Below the pieces are notes generated by a model. It worked only from the letters and a program-made list of their open reading frames with translations. It did no database searches and had not been told where the DNA came from. A program made the position numbers and the translations under genes. DNA of 61,802 nt from an uncultured bacterium (GTDB taxonomy: Bacteria > Bacillota > Clostridia > Peptostreptococcales > Anaerovoracaceae): positions 1 to 61,802 of the forward strand of contig CAJMLL010000008.1 in assembly GCA_905214225.1 (NCBI GenBank), in the 5' to 3' direction. Below, piece after piece: positions 44,175 to 53,860 of the stretch; within the stretch, counting starts at the first letter, position 1, and the number at the start of each line of letters is the position of its first letter.

Positions 44175-45074
44175 TTAGAACTGTGAATCTGTTACAGTTC
44201 CCTCGATGACATGGAGATCGTACGGCTCGAATTTAACGTGTCTGTAGGCATCCACATCCAGGACGGACTCATCCCAGTCGGAACGGATCTCGCCGTTCTG
44301 CTTGATGATGATATCATAGAGGATATCATAGGTCTTTCCGTCTTCCTTATCCTTCTCGACGATGGTGGAATACGGGAGAGTCTTATGATAGGTGAGGGTC
44401 AGTCCCTTGTAATTGTAATGGAATCCGCAGCGCATGCGGCAGCCGTCGAGGCCCTTGTATTCAGCGATCTTGTTCAGGTCGGCGAGGATAGGGTCGCCTT
44501 CGCGATCGTAGAGATTCTCCGGTGTGGTTGCAGTGTAGTCGAAACGGAACTGGACCGGAATGTTATACGGAATCCAGCGCTCCAGATATTCCGGAAGACG
44601 CTCAGCCGGGTAGTCCTTATACAGTACGCAGTTTACACGTGTACGTACAGCAAGACGGGACAGAAGATCGTCCGCACCTTCCTCTACGTACTTGACCAGA
44701 TGGCGGGAGACATTGATGCAGGTGATCTTGTCTTTATTTCTCTCGGTGAAATCGATCAGATCCTGTTCAGTCTGGCCCTCGAACGTCGGCAGTGTCGTGT
44801 TGATGAAGACACGGTGCGTTGACGGAATCTGGTCCAGCATTTCCTGAAGCGCTTCCCTGTTTGCGAATGGTTCACCGCCGGTAAATACGAAATCGCAGTT
44901 CGGAGTAATCTCATCCATCAGTTTGATGGACGGAATGATTTTATCCTTGCTGAATCCGGTTGTATCGGAGTATTCCCCTTTATTAATACAGAATGGGCAG
45001 TGGTTGCCGCAGTCATACGGCGCAAAAACCGTGACCGTCGCCCCGCCCGTACGAGTCTTATACGGATTTTTCAT
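44175..45074 (-). CDS. Radical SAM protein of unknown function
   Basis: This 299-residue enzyme has CGNHCPFC (CX3CX2C) near residue 24 in APYDCGNHCPFCINKGEYS, then FVFTGGEPFANREALQEML and a C-terminal half with CRMRCGFHYNYKGLTLTYH. No SPASM-type Cys cluster is evident. The ATG at 45074 follows AGGAAAGG; an upstream start at 45128 has no site. It stands alone with its own terminator. The substrate is not apparent. Confidence 0.85.
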   Translation of the reverse strand: MKNPYKTRTGGATVTVFAPYDCGNHCPFCINKGEYSDTTGFSKDKIIPSIKLMDEITPNCDFVFTGGEPFANREALQEMLDQIPSTHRVFINTTLPTFEGQTEQDLIDFTERNKDKITCINVSRHLVKYVEEGADDLLSRLAVRTRVNCVLYKDYPAERLPEYLERWIPYNIPVQFRFDYTATTPENLYDREGDPILADLNKIAEYKGLDGCRMRCGFHYNYKGLTLTYHKTLPYSTIVEKDKEDGKTYDILYDIIIKQNGEIRSDWDESVLDVDAYRHVKFEPYDLHVIEGTVTDSQF

Positions 45075-45453
45075 GGTCTCAACCTTTCCTTTGCTTAGTT
45101 TACGATTGTAATTATAATATAGGTTCACACAACTTTCAATCCAACTTTCTTGTGCAGAACCAATTAATTAGAAATTTAATGAGAAAAAATTAACATTTGC
45201 AACAGGATTTTACGCAGTTTTGTTACATTTTTTGGGTTTTGTTCCATTTATGAGTGGCCGGGCCAGTTGAAATGTCGGTTATAATTTACCGATTCAAGAG
45301 TGAAATTTCATGCATAAAGATTTATAATAGAGAAAGAGTCTGCGGCACGATCCTTTTTTCTGCCTGGGGCAGGGAAGAAGGCGGCGATGACGCAGAGAAG
45401 TTTTGAGACTTCAATAATATGTTATATACGAACATCGGCATAGGAGGAATTCT
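45075..45453. other. Divergent promoter region
   Basis: The interval between a minus-strand radical SAM gene and a plus-strand hydrolase holds two TATAAT-like -10 boxes (in CGGTTATAATTTACCG near 45278 and TATAATAGAG near 45327) and T-rich stretches. No gene is seen. Confidence 0.5.
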
Positions 45454-45987
45454 ATGAGGAAAATATTGATTGTTGTGGATATGCAGAATGATTTTGTGAC
45501 CGGGGCGCTTGGGAACGCTGAGGCAGAGGCAATCGTCCCTGCGCTGCGTGAGAAAATCCTGAGTTATCCGGAAAATGATCGTTTTGCGACCATGGACACC
45601 CATCAGGAGAATTACCTGACGACGCAGGAAGGCCGCCATCTTCCGGTAAAGCACTGCATCCGCGGAACAGAAGGATGGACGCTGATCCCGGAGATCGATG
45701 AGCTGATTCCGCAGGATCACCGCATCTGCAAGCCTTCTTTCGGTTCGGAAGAACTGGCAGAGACCATGAAGCGTCTGGCGCAGAATGACGAGCTTTCCAT
45801 CGAACTCGTCGGCGTCTGCACAGACATCTGCGTGGTTTCCAACGCAATCCTGCTGAAGGCTGCGCTTCCGGAAACTCCGGTGTCTGTCGACCCGGCCTGC
45901 TGCGCCGGAGTGACCCCGGAGAGCCACAGGGCCGCGCTTCAGACCATGCAGGCCTGCCAGGTAGACCTGATTCAGGGACAAAACTAA
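45454..45987 (+). CDS. Isochorismatase-like cysteine hydrolase (nicotinamidase type)
   Basis: This 177-residue enzyme has the catalytic Asp in IVVDMQNDFVTGAL, a Lys in the CKPSFGS region and the nucleophile Cys in ELVGVCTDICVVSNAILLK. The TMDTHQENYL segment and the HCIRGTEGW segment resemble nicotinamidase metal sites. It likely hydrolyses an amide such as nicotinamide. AGGAGG precedes the ATG. No NAD salvage gene is adjacent, so specificity is open. Confidence 0.85.
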   Translation: MRKILIVVDMQNDFVTGALGNAEAEAIVPALREKILSYPENDRFATMDTHQENYLTTQEGRHLPVKHCIRGTEGWTLIPEIDELIPQDHRICKPSFGSEELAETMKRLAQNDELSIELVGVCTDICVVSNAILLKAALPETPVSVDPACCAGVTPESHRAALQTMQACQVDLIQGQN

Positions 45988-46095
45988 CCCGGTAACGCCG
46001 ACATCAAGAAAGAAAACGGCCTGCCGCGCATTCGGGCCTTTCCTCCGGAGAAAAAGGATTGGAAAAAACAGCATTTTATTCATCAAGAGAGAGAA

Positions 46096-48507
46096 ATGAG
46101 GCATTTCATGAAAAACAGAGTACATATACATGCGTCTTCCAGAAAAAACGTCTGGAAGCGTTCCGCCATTCTCGCAGTTTCTGCGTCCATGACGCTTGCC
46201 ATGACGGCTCCGGCCCTGAACGGTCCGGTTTTTGCCGCAGGCAGCTGGAAAAACGTTCCGGTCAGCGCACTGATCCTGAAGGACGGCACGGCTGTCCGTA
46301 AATCCGCGTCCTCGTCGGCAAAGAAAGTGACCATGGTTAATAAGGGAAGGACATACACGGTTTCCTTTGAGAAATTCACATCCGCAAGCAGCGCCAGGGC
46401 CGGCAGCCGATGGATGTATGTGTCTGCCCTGAAAGGCTATATCCGGAGTGACCTTGCAAAGGTAAATTTTGCCAGAAAGACTGCATGGACAACGGATGTG
46501 CTGAAGATGAGAAAGGGAGCGGGCACCAGTTTCGCATCTGCCGGAACCCTTCATAAGGGAACGGCGGTCACCGTGCGGGAACGGGTCAAGGCCTCGGACG
46601 GAAGCAAGTGGTACCGCGTCCTCTGCAACGGGAAAAACGTTTATGTCACGGCCGATTACATCAGCTTCAGCAAACCGTCCTCTGCATCTTCGGAGCCCTC
46701 AAAGGATGATAATAAAGGAAACAGTTCCACTTCAGCCGGAAATTCAACCGGGAAAACCGCAGTAAATCCGGATGCCTCGGTCAGCTCTGATGCACCAGTT
46801 CTGAAAGCTTCCGGAAAAGTGAAAGCCGCATCGGCTGTCGTCCGCCAGAATCCGTCCGATTCTGCTGCAAAAGTCACGACCGTAAAGAAAGGAAAAAAAC
46901 TGACAATTACCTCGGAGACATTCACCTCCGACACGAGTGCGTCCTCTTCAAAGCGCTGGCTTTACGCCTCCAACGTTAAGGGATACATCAGAAGAGACCT
47001 GGTTTCCCTTTCCTATAAAGGCGCGAAGGACGCAGTCGTCAAGGCCGACGGCGGACTGAATACAAGAAAGGGACCAGGCACGAGCTTTGAAAAAAACGGT
47101 CAGGCCGCAGACGGCAGCAGCGTTTCTGCCAGACTCAGGACCTGGGGAAAAACCGGCAGCGACGGCGATCTCTGGTACCGCATCGTTCTGAACGGAAAAT
47201 CCTCCTACGTGAAAGGAAGCTATCTGACATTTACTTCCGGCACAGATTCCGGAAAGACCGATAATACCGGAAAGGATGATAATACAGGGAAAGGCAGCAC
47301 GACGGATACGTCCAGTTACATCACCAAAGACGGTTTCCCGTCCTCCTATCTTCCATATCTTCAGGCGCTCCACGCTGCGCATCCGACATGGAAGTTCACT
47401 CCGGTGCAGACCAATCTGGACTGGAGCACGGCCGTTGCCCAGATGACGAAAAACACCGGAACCAACACGATTTCCCGCAGCGCATTCCCGGCATCCTTCT
47501 TTTCCGTTGAACCGGGATGCTACGATTATCTGGCAGACAGATATACCGGAAAAGACGGAAATACCTTCGTCGCGGCATCACAGAAAGCCGTGAAGTATTA
47601 TATGGATCCGAGAAACTGGCTGACCGACACGGGAATCTTCATGTTCCAGAACAACCGCTATCACGCGTATCAGGACGCAGATATGGTGAAGACGATCCTT
47701 GCGAAGAATTCCGCGCTGAGTAAGAGCGGCGTTGCGGACATGTTCGTCGCGGCCGGAAAAGAATATAACGTCAGCCCAGCCTATCTCGCGGCAAAGGCAT
47801 ATTCTGAGCAGGGAACGGTCACATCTATGGTTGACGGCAGCCAGGGCGCATATAATGTGTTTAACATCGGCGCATCTGACTCTTCCACCGGAGGAGCGGC
47901 CAAAGGCATTGCCTACGCAAAGGCGCACGGATGGACGACGCTGCAGAAAGCCATCGAAGGAGGCGCTTCCTATATTGCGTCCAACTACCTGAGCAACAAT
48001 CAGGACAGCGCATATCTGGAGCATTTCAATGTCATGAATGGACTGTCCAGAGTCGGCACCCACGTCTACATGACCGCGGTGTACGGACCGAATTCCCAGT
48101 CCGCCTCGACCTATAAGTCCTACAGCGCGAACGGAGCCCTCGGAAAGGCACTGGAGTTCGATATTCCGGTTTACCAGAACATGCCGTCCGATGCATGCGG
48201 AAGCCCGGTCATGGACTTTAATGTAGATAATAACTACTATCTGAAGTCGCTGTCCGTCACCGCGAACGGAAAGACCACACAGCTGATTTCCGACTCCGGC
48301 TCGAATTACGCGACTGAGTTTGTCGCTTCTGCAGGCGGCGCAGATTCCGTCAGCATTCAGGCATCAGCGGCAAGTAAGACCGGCGCGTCTGTCACAGGCA
48401 GTCTTGCAGTCAGCATGAACGGAGAAAGTCAGCAGAAGGCGCAGATTATGTGCACTTCTTCATCCGGCGAGAGCAGAACCTACACCATCACCATCAACGC
48501 ACAGTAG
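46096..48507 (+). CDS. Secreted N-acetylglucosaminidase with four SH3-type repeats
   Basis: The protein has 803 residues. A signal segment (about 18-47, ending PVFAAG) is followed by four SH3b-like modules (about 50-115, 130-200, 245-310 and 315-382; note the recurring LxxRKGAGTSF/LNTRKGPGTSF and GYIRSDL/GYIRRDL). Ser/Asp/Lys-rich linkers sit at about 203-235 and 384-410. A glucosaminidase domain from about residue 415 (HPTWKFTPVQTNLDW, AKAYSEQGTVTSM with the catalytic Glu) is followed by a C-terminal beta domain. It cuts N-acetylglucosaminyl bonds in peptidoglycan outside the cell. GAGAGAG precedes the start. Confidence 0.9.
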   Translation: MRHFMKNRVHIHASSRKNVWKRSAILAVSASMTLAMTAPALNGPVFAAGSWKNVPVSALILKDGTAVRKSASSSAKKVTMVNKGRTYTVSFEKFTSASSARAGSRWMYVSALKGYIRSDLAKVNFARKTAWTTDVLKMRKGAGTSFASAGTLHKGTAVTVRERVKASDGSKWYRVLCNGKNVYVTADYISFSKPSSASSEPSKDDNKGNSSTSAGNSTGKTAVNPDASVSSDAPVLKASGKVKAASAVVRQNPSDSAAKVTTVKKGKKLTITSETFTSDTSASSSKRWLYASNVKGYIRRDLVSLSYKGAKDAVVKADGGLNTRKGPGTSFEKNGQAADGSSVSARLRTWGKTGSDGDLWYRIVLNGKSSYVKGSYLTFTSGTDSGKTDNTGKDDNTGKGSTTDTSSYITKDGFPSSYLPYLQALHAAHPTWKFTPVQTNLDWSTAVAQMTKNTGTNTISRSAFPASFFSVEPGCYDYLADRYTGKDGNTFVAASQKAVKYYMDPRNWLTDTGIFMFQNNRYHAYQDADMVKTILAKNSALSKSGVADMFVAAGKEYNVSPAYLAAKAYSEQGTVTSMVDGSQGAYNVFNIGASDSSTGGAAKGIAYAKAHGWTTLQKAIEGGASYIASNYLSNNQDSAYLEHFNVMNGLSRVGTHVYMTAVYGPNSQSASTYKSYSANGALGKALEFDIPVYQNMPSDACGSPVMDFNVDNNYYLKSLSVTANGKTTQLISDSGSNYATEFVASAGGADSVSIQASAASKTGASVTGSLAVSMNGESQQKAQIMCTSSSGESRTYTITINAQ

Positions 48508-48566
48508 GCAGGACAAAAATGACAAGCAAGAAGGAAGCTCGTTTCCGGCTTATCCGGACATAAATA

Positions 48567-48603
48567 AAACGGCAGGCATCATGACGGTGCCGGCCGTTTT
48601 TTT
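48567..48603 (+). terminator. Terminator of the glucosaminidase gene
   Basis: AAAACGGC with GGCA inside pairs with GCCGTTTT and TGCC, followed by seven T residues. It lies 60 bases after the stop. Confidence 0.85.
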
Positions 48604-48674
48604 CAGTTTGGGGTGAGAAAATGGAATCCTTTGTGGAGGAAACTGCTCTGGAATACCGGTTCCGCATGCTGCGT

Positions 48675-49679
48675 TCAACGCCGGTTGAACTTCTTTCCCT
48701 GCCAGGAATCTCTTTTTCTGAGCTCCGCATTGATGCCGTTTAAGATGCTGCGTTTCTGGAAACTCCATTCCGGAGCGATGAGAAGGGGACGGGGGACATC
48801 CGCCGTCAGGCGGTGAATGACCATTTCCGGAGGAAGCTCTTCCAGCATGTCGCAGACGAGCTGAATGTAGGAATCCATATCTGGAAATGGCTGATAATCC
48901 GGCATTTTCTCTGCCAGCCGGGAGCCTTTTACCAGATTGAGGAGATGAAGCTTGATGCCCCAGCTATGATTGTCGATGACGAAGTTCAGAGAGCGGAACA
49001 TGTCTTCGCGGGATTCTCCCGGCAGGCCCAGAATCAGGTGGGTGACGGCATGGATCCCGCGGCTTCTGAGGCGGTCCATCGTCTGGATGTATTCTTCGTT
49101 TTCATAGCAGCGGTTGATCAGGTGGACGGTTTCCGGCTTTGTGGTCTGCAGGCCCAGCTCCAGCCAGAGAAAGTGCTGCTCTGCAATTTCGCTGAGCAGG
49201 TCCAGAACTTCTTCTGGAAGGCAGTCCGGACGCGTGGCGATGACCAGACCTTCGATTCTCGGATCTTCCAGCGCCTTCGTGAATCTTTCCCGAAGAACAG
49301 ACAGTTCCGCATAGGTATTCGTGTGGTTCTGGAAATAGGCCAGATATCCGGCCTTCGGCCATTTCTTATGCAGAAGGTCGAGCTGGGAGCTGATGTCGCT
49401 GGCGAATTCACCGCTTCCTGTGGAGCTGCAGAAAATGCAGCCGCCTGTTCCCTTGCTTCCGTCACGGTTCGGGCAGCTGAAGCCGCCGTCCAGAGAAAGC
49501 TTGATCATCTTCTTATGGAAGCGCTGCTTCAGCCAGTAGTTAATCGTATTCATCCGTTCCGCCGCCTCGTCCGCGTTTTTTGTCTTTCTGAGCCCGGAAT
49601 AGGCAGGGACATCTGCATCCCAGATGTCCTGCGGATCAGTTATTATCACATTATTCTCTGCTAATGATTTCGTCATCAT
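48675..49679 (-). CDS. TIGR01212/YhcC-family radical SAM protein
   Basis: This 334-residue protein contains KLSLDGGFSCPNRDGSKGTGGCIFCSSTGSGEF, the YhcC-type extended Cys motif (CPNRDG...GGCIFC), then YFQNHTNTYA, ATRPDCLPEEVL, WLELGLQTTKPET and LGLPGESREDM. Relatives resemble the Elp3 core but their substrate is not settled. Two adjacent ATGs at 49679/49676 follow AAAGGA. It converges with the glucosaminidase gene. Confidence 0.9.
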   Translation of the reverse strand: MMTKSLAENNVIITDPQDIWDADVPAYSGLRKTKNADEAAERMNTINYWLKQRFHKKMIKLSLDGGFSCPNRDGSKGTGGCIFCSSTGSGEFASDISSQLDLLHKKWPKAGYLAYFQNHTNTYAELSVLRERFTKALEDPRIEGLVIATRPDCLPEEVLDLLSEIAEQHFLWLELGLQTTKPETVHLINRCYENEEYIQTMDRLRSRGIHAVTHLILGLPGESREDMFRSLNFVIDNHSWGIKLHLLNLVKGSRLAEKMPDYQPFPDMDSYIQLVCDMLEELPPEMVIHRLTADVPRPLLIAPEWSFQKRSILNGINAELRKRDSWQGKKFNRR

Positions 49680-49737
49680 AGTTCCTTTCCGTATCGTAAT
49701 TCTAATATTTTAGCATTCATCAGGGCAGGAGGAAAGA

Positions 49738-49902
49738 ATAATCCCGGGGAGAACAGATTTCTGCCTGATTCTTTCTGGCCTTGGCTTACTTGGCTTTGTA
49801 ATTCACGGAAAGTTCGAACAATTTGTGAATGGCGCTACGCCGGGCGTTCTTGCAGGATTGTCTCTTCTGATGCTGATTTTCCTCAGGAAAGATGAGGAAT
49901 AG
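49738..49902 (+). CDS. Possible 54-codon small membrane protein with no AUG start
   Basis: A frame bounded by TAG at 49711 and TAG at 49900 reads, from 49738, a hydrophobic stretch (ILSGLGLLGFVIHGKF), then GATPGVLAGLSLLMLIF and a charged LRKDEE tail: two short membrane segments. GGCAGGAGG sits seven bases before ATA ATC at 49738-49743, where a start would be expected. No ATG, GTG or TTG lies in frame before 49870. It is either initiated at a rare AUA/AUC codon or is a gene that lost its ATG by one base change. Confidence 0.4.
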   Translation: MIPGRTDFCLILSGLGLLGFVIHGKFEQFVNGATPGVLAGLSLLMLIFLRKDEE

Positions 49903-50044
49903 GTATTTTTGATGGAGATGTTGTTGTTCATATGGCTCCTCCGGCCGCGTGCAGCTCGTAATAAACATGCCTAATCTTTCTTTCACCTTTTAAGTATGCT
50001 ATAATAATTTGGTGCATCATCACAGAAAGGAAAGTGAAAAAGGC

Positions 50045-50668
50045 ATGAGAGAAAAACTGCTTCTGCACAGCTGCTGCGGCCCTTGCAGCACAGCCTGCGT
50101 GAAACGCCTGTGTGAAGAGGGAGATTACGACATTACGGTCTTCTTTTATAATCCGGGAATCACGGAGACGGAAGAATATGAGAAGCGGAAGGAAAACCAG
50201 ATCAGATTCCTGAAAGAGTGGAACGCGGAGCACGATGCTGAGAATCAGATCGCATTCGCGGAAGGAAACTACCTTCATGACCGGGATTCCTATTTTCACA
50301 TGGTCAGGGGACTGGAAAACGAGCCGGAAGGCGGAAGACGCTGCGCGGTTTGTTTTACCCAGAGACTTTCCGGAACGGTGAAGTACGCGCAGGAGCATGG
50401 TTTCCCGCTCTTTACGACGACGCTTACGGTGAGTCCGCATAAGAACTACCCGCTGATTTCCGGGATTGCGGAAGCGCTTGCCGATCAGGCAGACGGGGTG
50501 GAGTTCCTGGATATGGATTTCAAAAAGAAAGACGGTTTCCTGAACAGCACCCGGCTGTCTAAGAAGTACGGGCTGTACCGGCAGAATTACTGTGGGTGCA
50601 TCTACTCGAAAAAGCAGGCGGAAGCGCAGAGAAAAGAGAAGGCTGTGCGTGAATTGAATAAGGACTAG
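50045..50668 (+). CDS. queH: Epoxyqueuosine reductase QueH
   Basis: This 207-residue protein starts LLLHSCCGPCSTACVKRL, with the vicinal CC and second Cys pair of QueH (DUF208). It has RRCAVCFTQRL, TLTVSPHKNYPLI and a C-terminal YCGCIYSKKQAE. It reduces epoxyqueuosine to queuosine in tRNA, the non-cobalamin counterpart of QueG. The ATG at 50045 is preferred; an in-frame ATG at 50009 would add a His/Lys-rich leader with no clear site. Confidence 0.92.
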   Translation: MREKLLLHSCCGPCSTACVKRLCEEGDYDITVFFYNPGITETEEYEKRKENQIRFLKEWNAEHDAENQIAFAEGNYLHDRDSYFHMVRGLENEPEGGRRCAVCFTQRLSGTVKYAQEHGFPLFTTTLTVSPHKNYPLISGIAEALADQADGVEFLDMDFKKKDGFLNSTRLSKKYGLYRQNYCGCIYSKKQAEAQRKEKAVRELNKD

Positions 50669-50741
50669 AATAACGCGGGAGAAAAGCCATCAGGCTTCCC
50701 ACTTGCGCGTTGCTTTTTGTCGGTAAAATGGAGGAATAGAG

Positions 50742-51752
50742 ATGTCTAAGTTAATTATCCCTGAAGGGTATCAGTCGATTCTGGATCCTGTTGAGACCCA
50801 GCGTGCGATTAAGAAGGTAAAGGATTATTTCCAGCAGGAACTGGCATACGGACTGCAGCTGAGACGTGTTTCCGCTCCGCTCTTCGTTGACCCGGATTCC
50901 GGCCTGAATGATACACTGAATGGTGTGGAGCGCCGCGTATCATTCACCCTGAAAGATATGAACGAGAAAGAAGTGGAAGTCGTTCAGTCGCTGGCAAAGT
51001 GGAAGCGCTACGCGCTCGGAAAGTACGGTGTGGAGCCGGAACACGGCATTTACACGGATATGAACGCGATCAGAAGAGATGAAGAATTAGACAATCTGCA
51101 TTCCATTTATGTCGACCAGTGGGACTGGGAAAAGGTCATCACCAGTGACGAGAGAACAACAGAATATCTGCATGAGACGGTTACGACCATTTACAACGCA
51201 ATCCGCAACCTGAGCGATTATGTCAACCGTCTGTACAGAGGAATCCAGAATGAGATCCCGAATGAGATCACCTTCATCACCTCTCAGGAGCTGGAGGACA
51301 TGTACCCGGACAAGACCCCGAAGGAAAGAGAAGACGCCATCTGCAAAGAAAAGAGAGCCGTATTCATCGAGAAGATCGGCGGACCGCTGAAGTCCGGCGA
51401 GCCGCATGACGGAAGAGCTCCGGACTATGATGACTGGGAGCTGAACGGCGACATCATCCTCTGGAATGATCTGCTGGACAGAGCCTTTGAGATTTCTTCC
51501 ATGGGAATCCGAGTTGATGCGGCAGCGCTTGACCGTCAGCTGAAGATGTCCGGCGACGAGCAGAAGAGAGACCTTCCGTTCCAGCAGGCCGTTCTGCACA
51601 ATCAGCTGCCGTATTCCATCGGCGGAGGAATCGGCCAGAGCCGTCTCTGCATGTACTTCCTCAGAAAGGCGCACATCGGCGAAGTTCAGGTCAGCGTATG
51701 GCCGGAAGACATGGTTAAAGAATGCCATGAGAACGGAATCGACCTGCTGTAG
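50742..51752 (+). CDS. asnA: Aspartate-ammonia ligase
   Basis: This 336-residue enzyme is clearly AsnA: DYFQQELAYGLQLRRVSAPLFVDPDSGLNDTLNG, DMNAIRRDEELDNLHSIYVDQWDWE and GGGIGQSRLCMYFLRKAHIGEVQ. It makes asparagine from aspartate, ammonia and ATP through a class II synthetase-like fold. AATGGAGGAA precedes the ATG. Its stop lies two bases before the priA ATG. Confidence 0.96.
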   Translation: MSKLIIPEGYQSILDPVETQRAIKKVKDYFQQELAYGLQLRRVSAPLFVDPDSGLNDTLNGVERRVSFTLKDMNEKEVEVVQSLAKWKRYALGKYGVEPEHGIYTDMNAIRRDEELDNLHSIYVDQWDWEKVITSDERTTEYLHETVTTIYNAIRNLSDYVNRLYRGIQNEIPNEITFITSQELEDMYPDKTPKEREDAICKEKRAVFIEKIGGPLKSGEPHDGRAPDYDDWELNGDIILWNDLLDRAFEISSMGIRVDAAALDRQLKMSGDEQKRDLPFQQAVLHNQLPYSIGGGIGQSRLCMYFLRKAHIGEVQVSVWPEDMVKECHENGIDLL

Positions 51753-51754
51753 AG

Positions 51755-53773
51755 ATGGGCAGGCAGTATGTGAATCTGATCCTGGATCAGAACAGCTGGC
51801 ATACCGATGCGGAGTTTACCTACGCGGCAGAGGAGACTGTGCGCGTCGGCGACCTTGCGGAGGTGCCGTTTGGAAAAGGGAACAGACTGAAGAGGGCGCT
51901 GGTCACAGAGACCGGCGTCCTGCCGTCTGAGGAGATCGATCCGTCTAAGATCAAGGAGATCGCTTCGGTGGATCCGCAGGTCCGTCTGAATGAGGAAATG
52001 GTCCGGACGATGCAGTGGATGCGCCAGCGGTACGGAATCAAGTATTATGATGCGCTGCACTGTTTCATTCCGCCGGGAAAGCCCGCGAAGCCGGGTAAGT
52101 CCAAGCGTCCCTACGCGAGGACAAAAGGTGAAGTGCAGGAAGTAAAGGCGCTGACGGATGAACAGGCTTCTGCCGTCGGCAGAATTGAAGACTCTATGAA
52201 CCAGGAGAAGGGTGAAATTTTTCTCCTTCACGGAGTCACCAGCAGCGGAAAGACGGAAGTTTACATGCGGGTGATCCAGCATGCGCTGGATATGGGAAAA
52301 ACTGCGATTCTTCTGGTTCCGGAGATTGCGCTGACGGAGCAGATCGTCCGGCGGCTCCTGGGAAGATTCGACAGAGAGGAGATCGCCGTTCTTCACAGCA
52401 AGCTGACCAGAAGAGAGCGTTTTGACGAGTGGATGCGCCTTCGGAATGGAGAGGCCCACATAGCAGTAGGCGCGAGAATCGGAGTTTTTGCGCCGCTTGA
52501 GAATATCGGCGTGATTATCCTGGATGAGGAGCACGAATCGACCTATAAATCGGACCAGACACCAAAATATGAAACCGTTGATGTCGCAGTCAAAAGACTG
52601 ATGTACAGCCGGGGAGTTCTTCTGCTGGGAAGCGCAACGCCATCGGTTGTCTCCTATGAGCGGGCGAGAGAAGGCATATACACGCTGATTGAACTGAAGA
52701 AGCGCTATAACCGGACACCGCTTCCGCTGGTTGAAATGGTGGATATGAGAAAGGAACTGCGGTCCGGAAATACCGGGATTTTCAGCAGGCGGCTTCTTTC
52801 CTCCATGAAGGGTGCGCTGGCGTCTGGAAAGCAGGTGATTCTCTTTCAGAACCGTAGAGGATATTCCACCTTTATCTCCTGCAGAGACTGCGGAGAGGCG
52901 CTGCGCTGTCCGGACTGCGGAATCTCTCTGGTCTATCATAAGCATGAACATGCAGCGGTCTGCCACTACTGCGGCAGAAAATTTCCGCTGCCGGAAAAAT
53001 GCCCTTCCTGCGGAAGCCGCCGGATCAAGTATTTTGGCGTCGGAACGGAGCAGGTAGAAGAATTTGCGGCAAGGGAATTCCCCGATGCCCGGATTGAACG
53101 GCTGGATCTGGATACCGCGAAAAACCGCACCGAGATCAACCGCATCATCAGAAGTTTTTCGAAGGGAGAAACGAAGATCCTGATCGGCACGCAGCTGATT
53201 GCCAAGGGTCTGGACTTCCGGAATGTCGGACTGGTGGGCGTGATTTCGGCAGATGTCAGTCTGAATATCCCGGACTACCGGTCGACGGAGCGGACCTTCC
53301 AGCTGGTCACACAGGTGGCCGGCCGGGCGGGAAGAGGAAGTGAGCAGGGACTGGTCATCGTGCAGTCCTATACGCCGGATAATTTTGCCCTGCAGGCGGC
53401 AGCATCCCATGACTATCAGAGCTTTTTTAAACAGGAGATCGTCATCAGGAAGTTTATGGAATATCCGCCCTTTACCGATCTGATCATTGCGGCGTTTACG
53501 TCAGAAAATGAACAGACGGCGATGGAAACGGCCGAACGCTGTAAAAATTACCTGGAGCGGGCCGGGCTTCCGAATTCGGACAAAATTCTCATGCCGAAAC
53601 TCAGCATGAATTTTAAAGGAAAAGACAGCTTCCGCTATCATATTATGGTGAAGGCACCGCGCGGAAGCAGGAATAAATATATCTATTATCTGCGTTATTT
53701 CAACCGGGGTCTTCTGAAACAGAAGACGGACTGCGCCATGCTGATTGATGTCAACGCATACAGTTCTTACTGA
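51755..53773 (+). CDS. priA: Primosomal protein N' (replication restart helicase PriA)
   Basis: This 672-residue helicase has an N-terminal DNA-end-binding domain, Walker A GVTSSGKTEVY, ILDEEHESTYK, LGSATPS, a zinc module with paired Cys (CRDCGEALRCPDCG and CHYCGRKFPLPEKCPSCG) and GTQLIAKGLDFRNVGLVG. It reloads the replisome at stalled forks. It is somewhat shorter than the usual 730-800 residues, mainly between the DNA-binding and helicase domains. It follows asnA with almost no gap, so it depends on that transcript. Confidence 0.96.
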   Translation: MGRQYVNLILDQNSWHTDAEFTYAAEETVRVGDLAEVPFGKGNRLKRALVTETGVLPSEEIDPSKIKEIASVDPQVRLNEEMVRTMQWMRQRYGIKYYDALHCFIPPGKPAKPGKSKRPYARTKGEVQEVKALTDEQASAVGRIEDSMNQEKGEIFLLHGVTSSGKTEVYMRVIQHALDMGKTAILLVPEIALTEQIVRRLLGRFDREEIAVLHSKLTRRERFDEWMRLRNGEAHIAVGARIGVFAPLENIGVIILDEEHESTYKSDQTPKYETVDVAVKRLMYSRGVLLLGSATPSVVSYERAREGIYTLIELKKRYNRTPLPLVEMVDMRKELRSGNTGIFSRRLLSSMKGALASGKQVILFQNRRGYSTFISCRDCGEALRCPDCGISLVYHKHEHAAVCHYCGRKFPLPEKCPSCGSRRIKYFGVGTEQVEEFAAREFPDARIERLDLDTAKNRTEINRIIRSFSKGETKILIGTQLIAKGLDFRNVGLVGVISADVSLNIPDYRSTERTFQLVTQVAGRAGRGSEQGLVIVQSYTPDNFALQAAASHDYQSFFKQEIVIRKFMEYPPFTDLIIAAFTSENEQTAMETAERCKNYLERAGLPNSDKILMPKLSMNFKGKDSFRYHIMVKAPRGSRNKYIYYLRYFNRGLLKQKTDCAMLIDVNAYSSY

Positions 53774-53860
53774 TTTTGCGCGGCATCTGGTCATTTGCAG
53801 GCAGAATGGGTATACAGAAAAAGGAATATATGATCGTAAGAGAAAGGAAGATGGCTGTAT

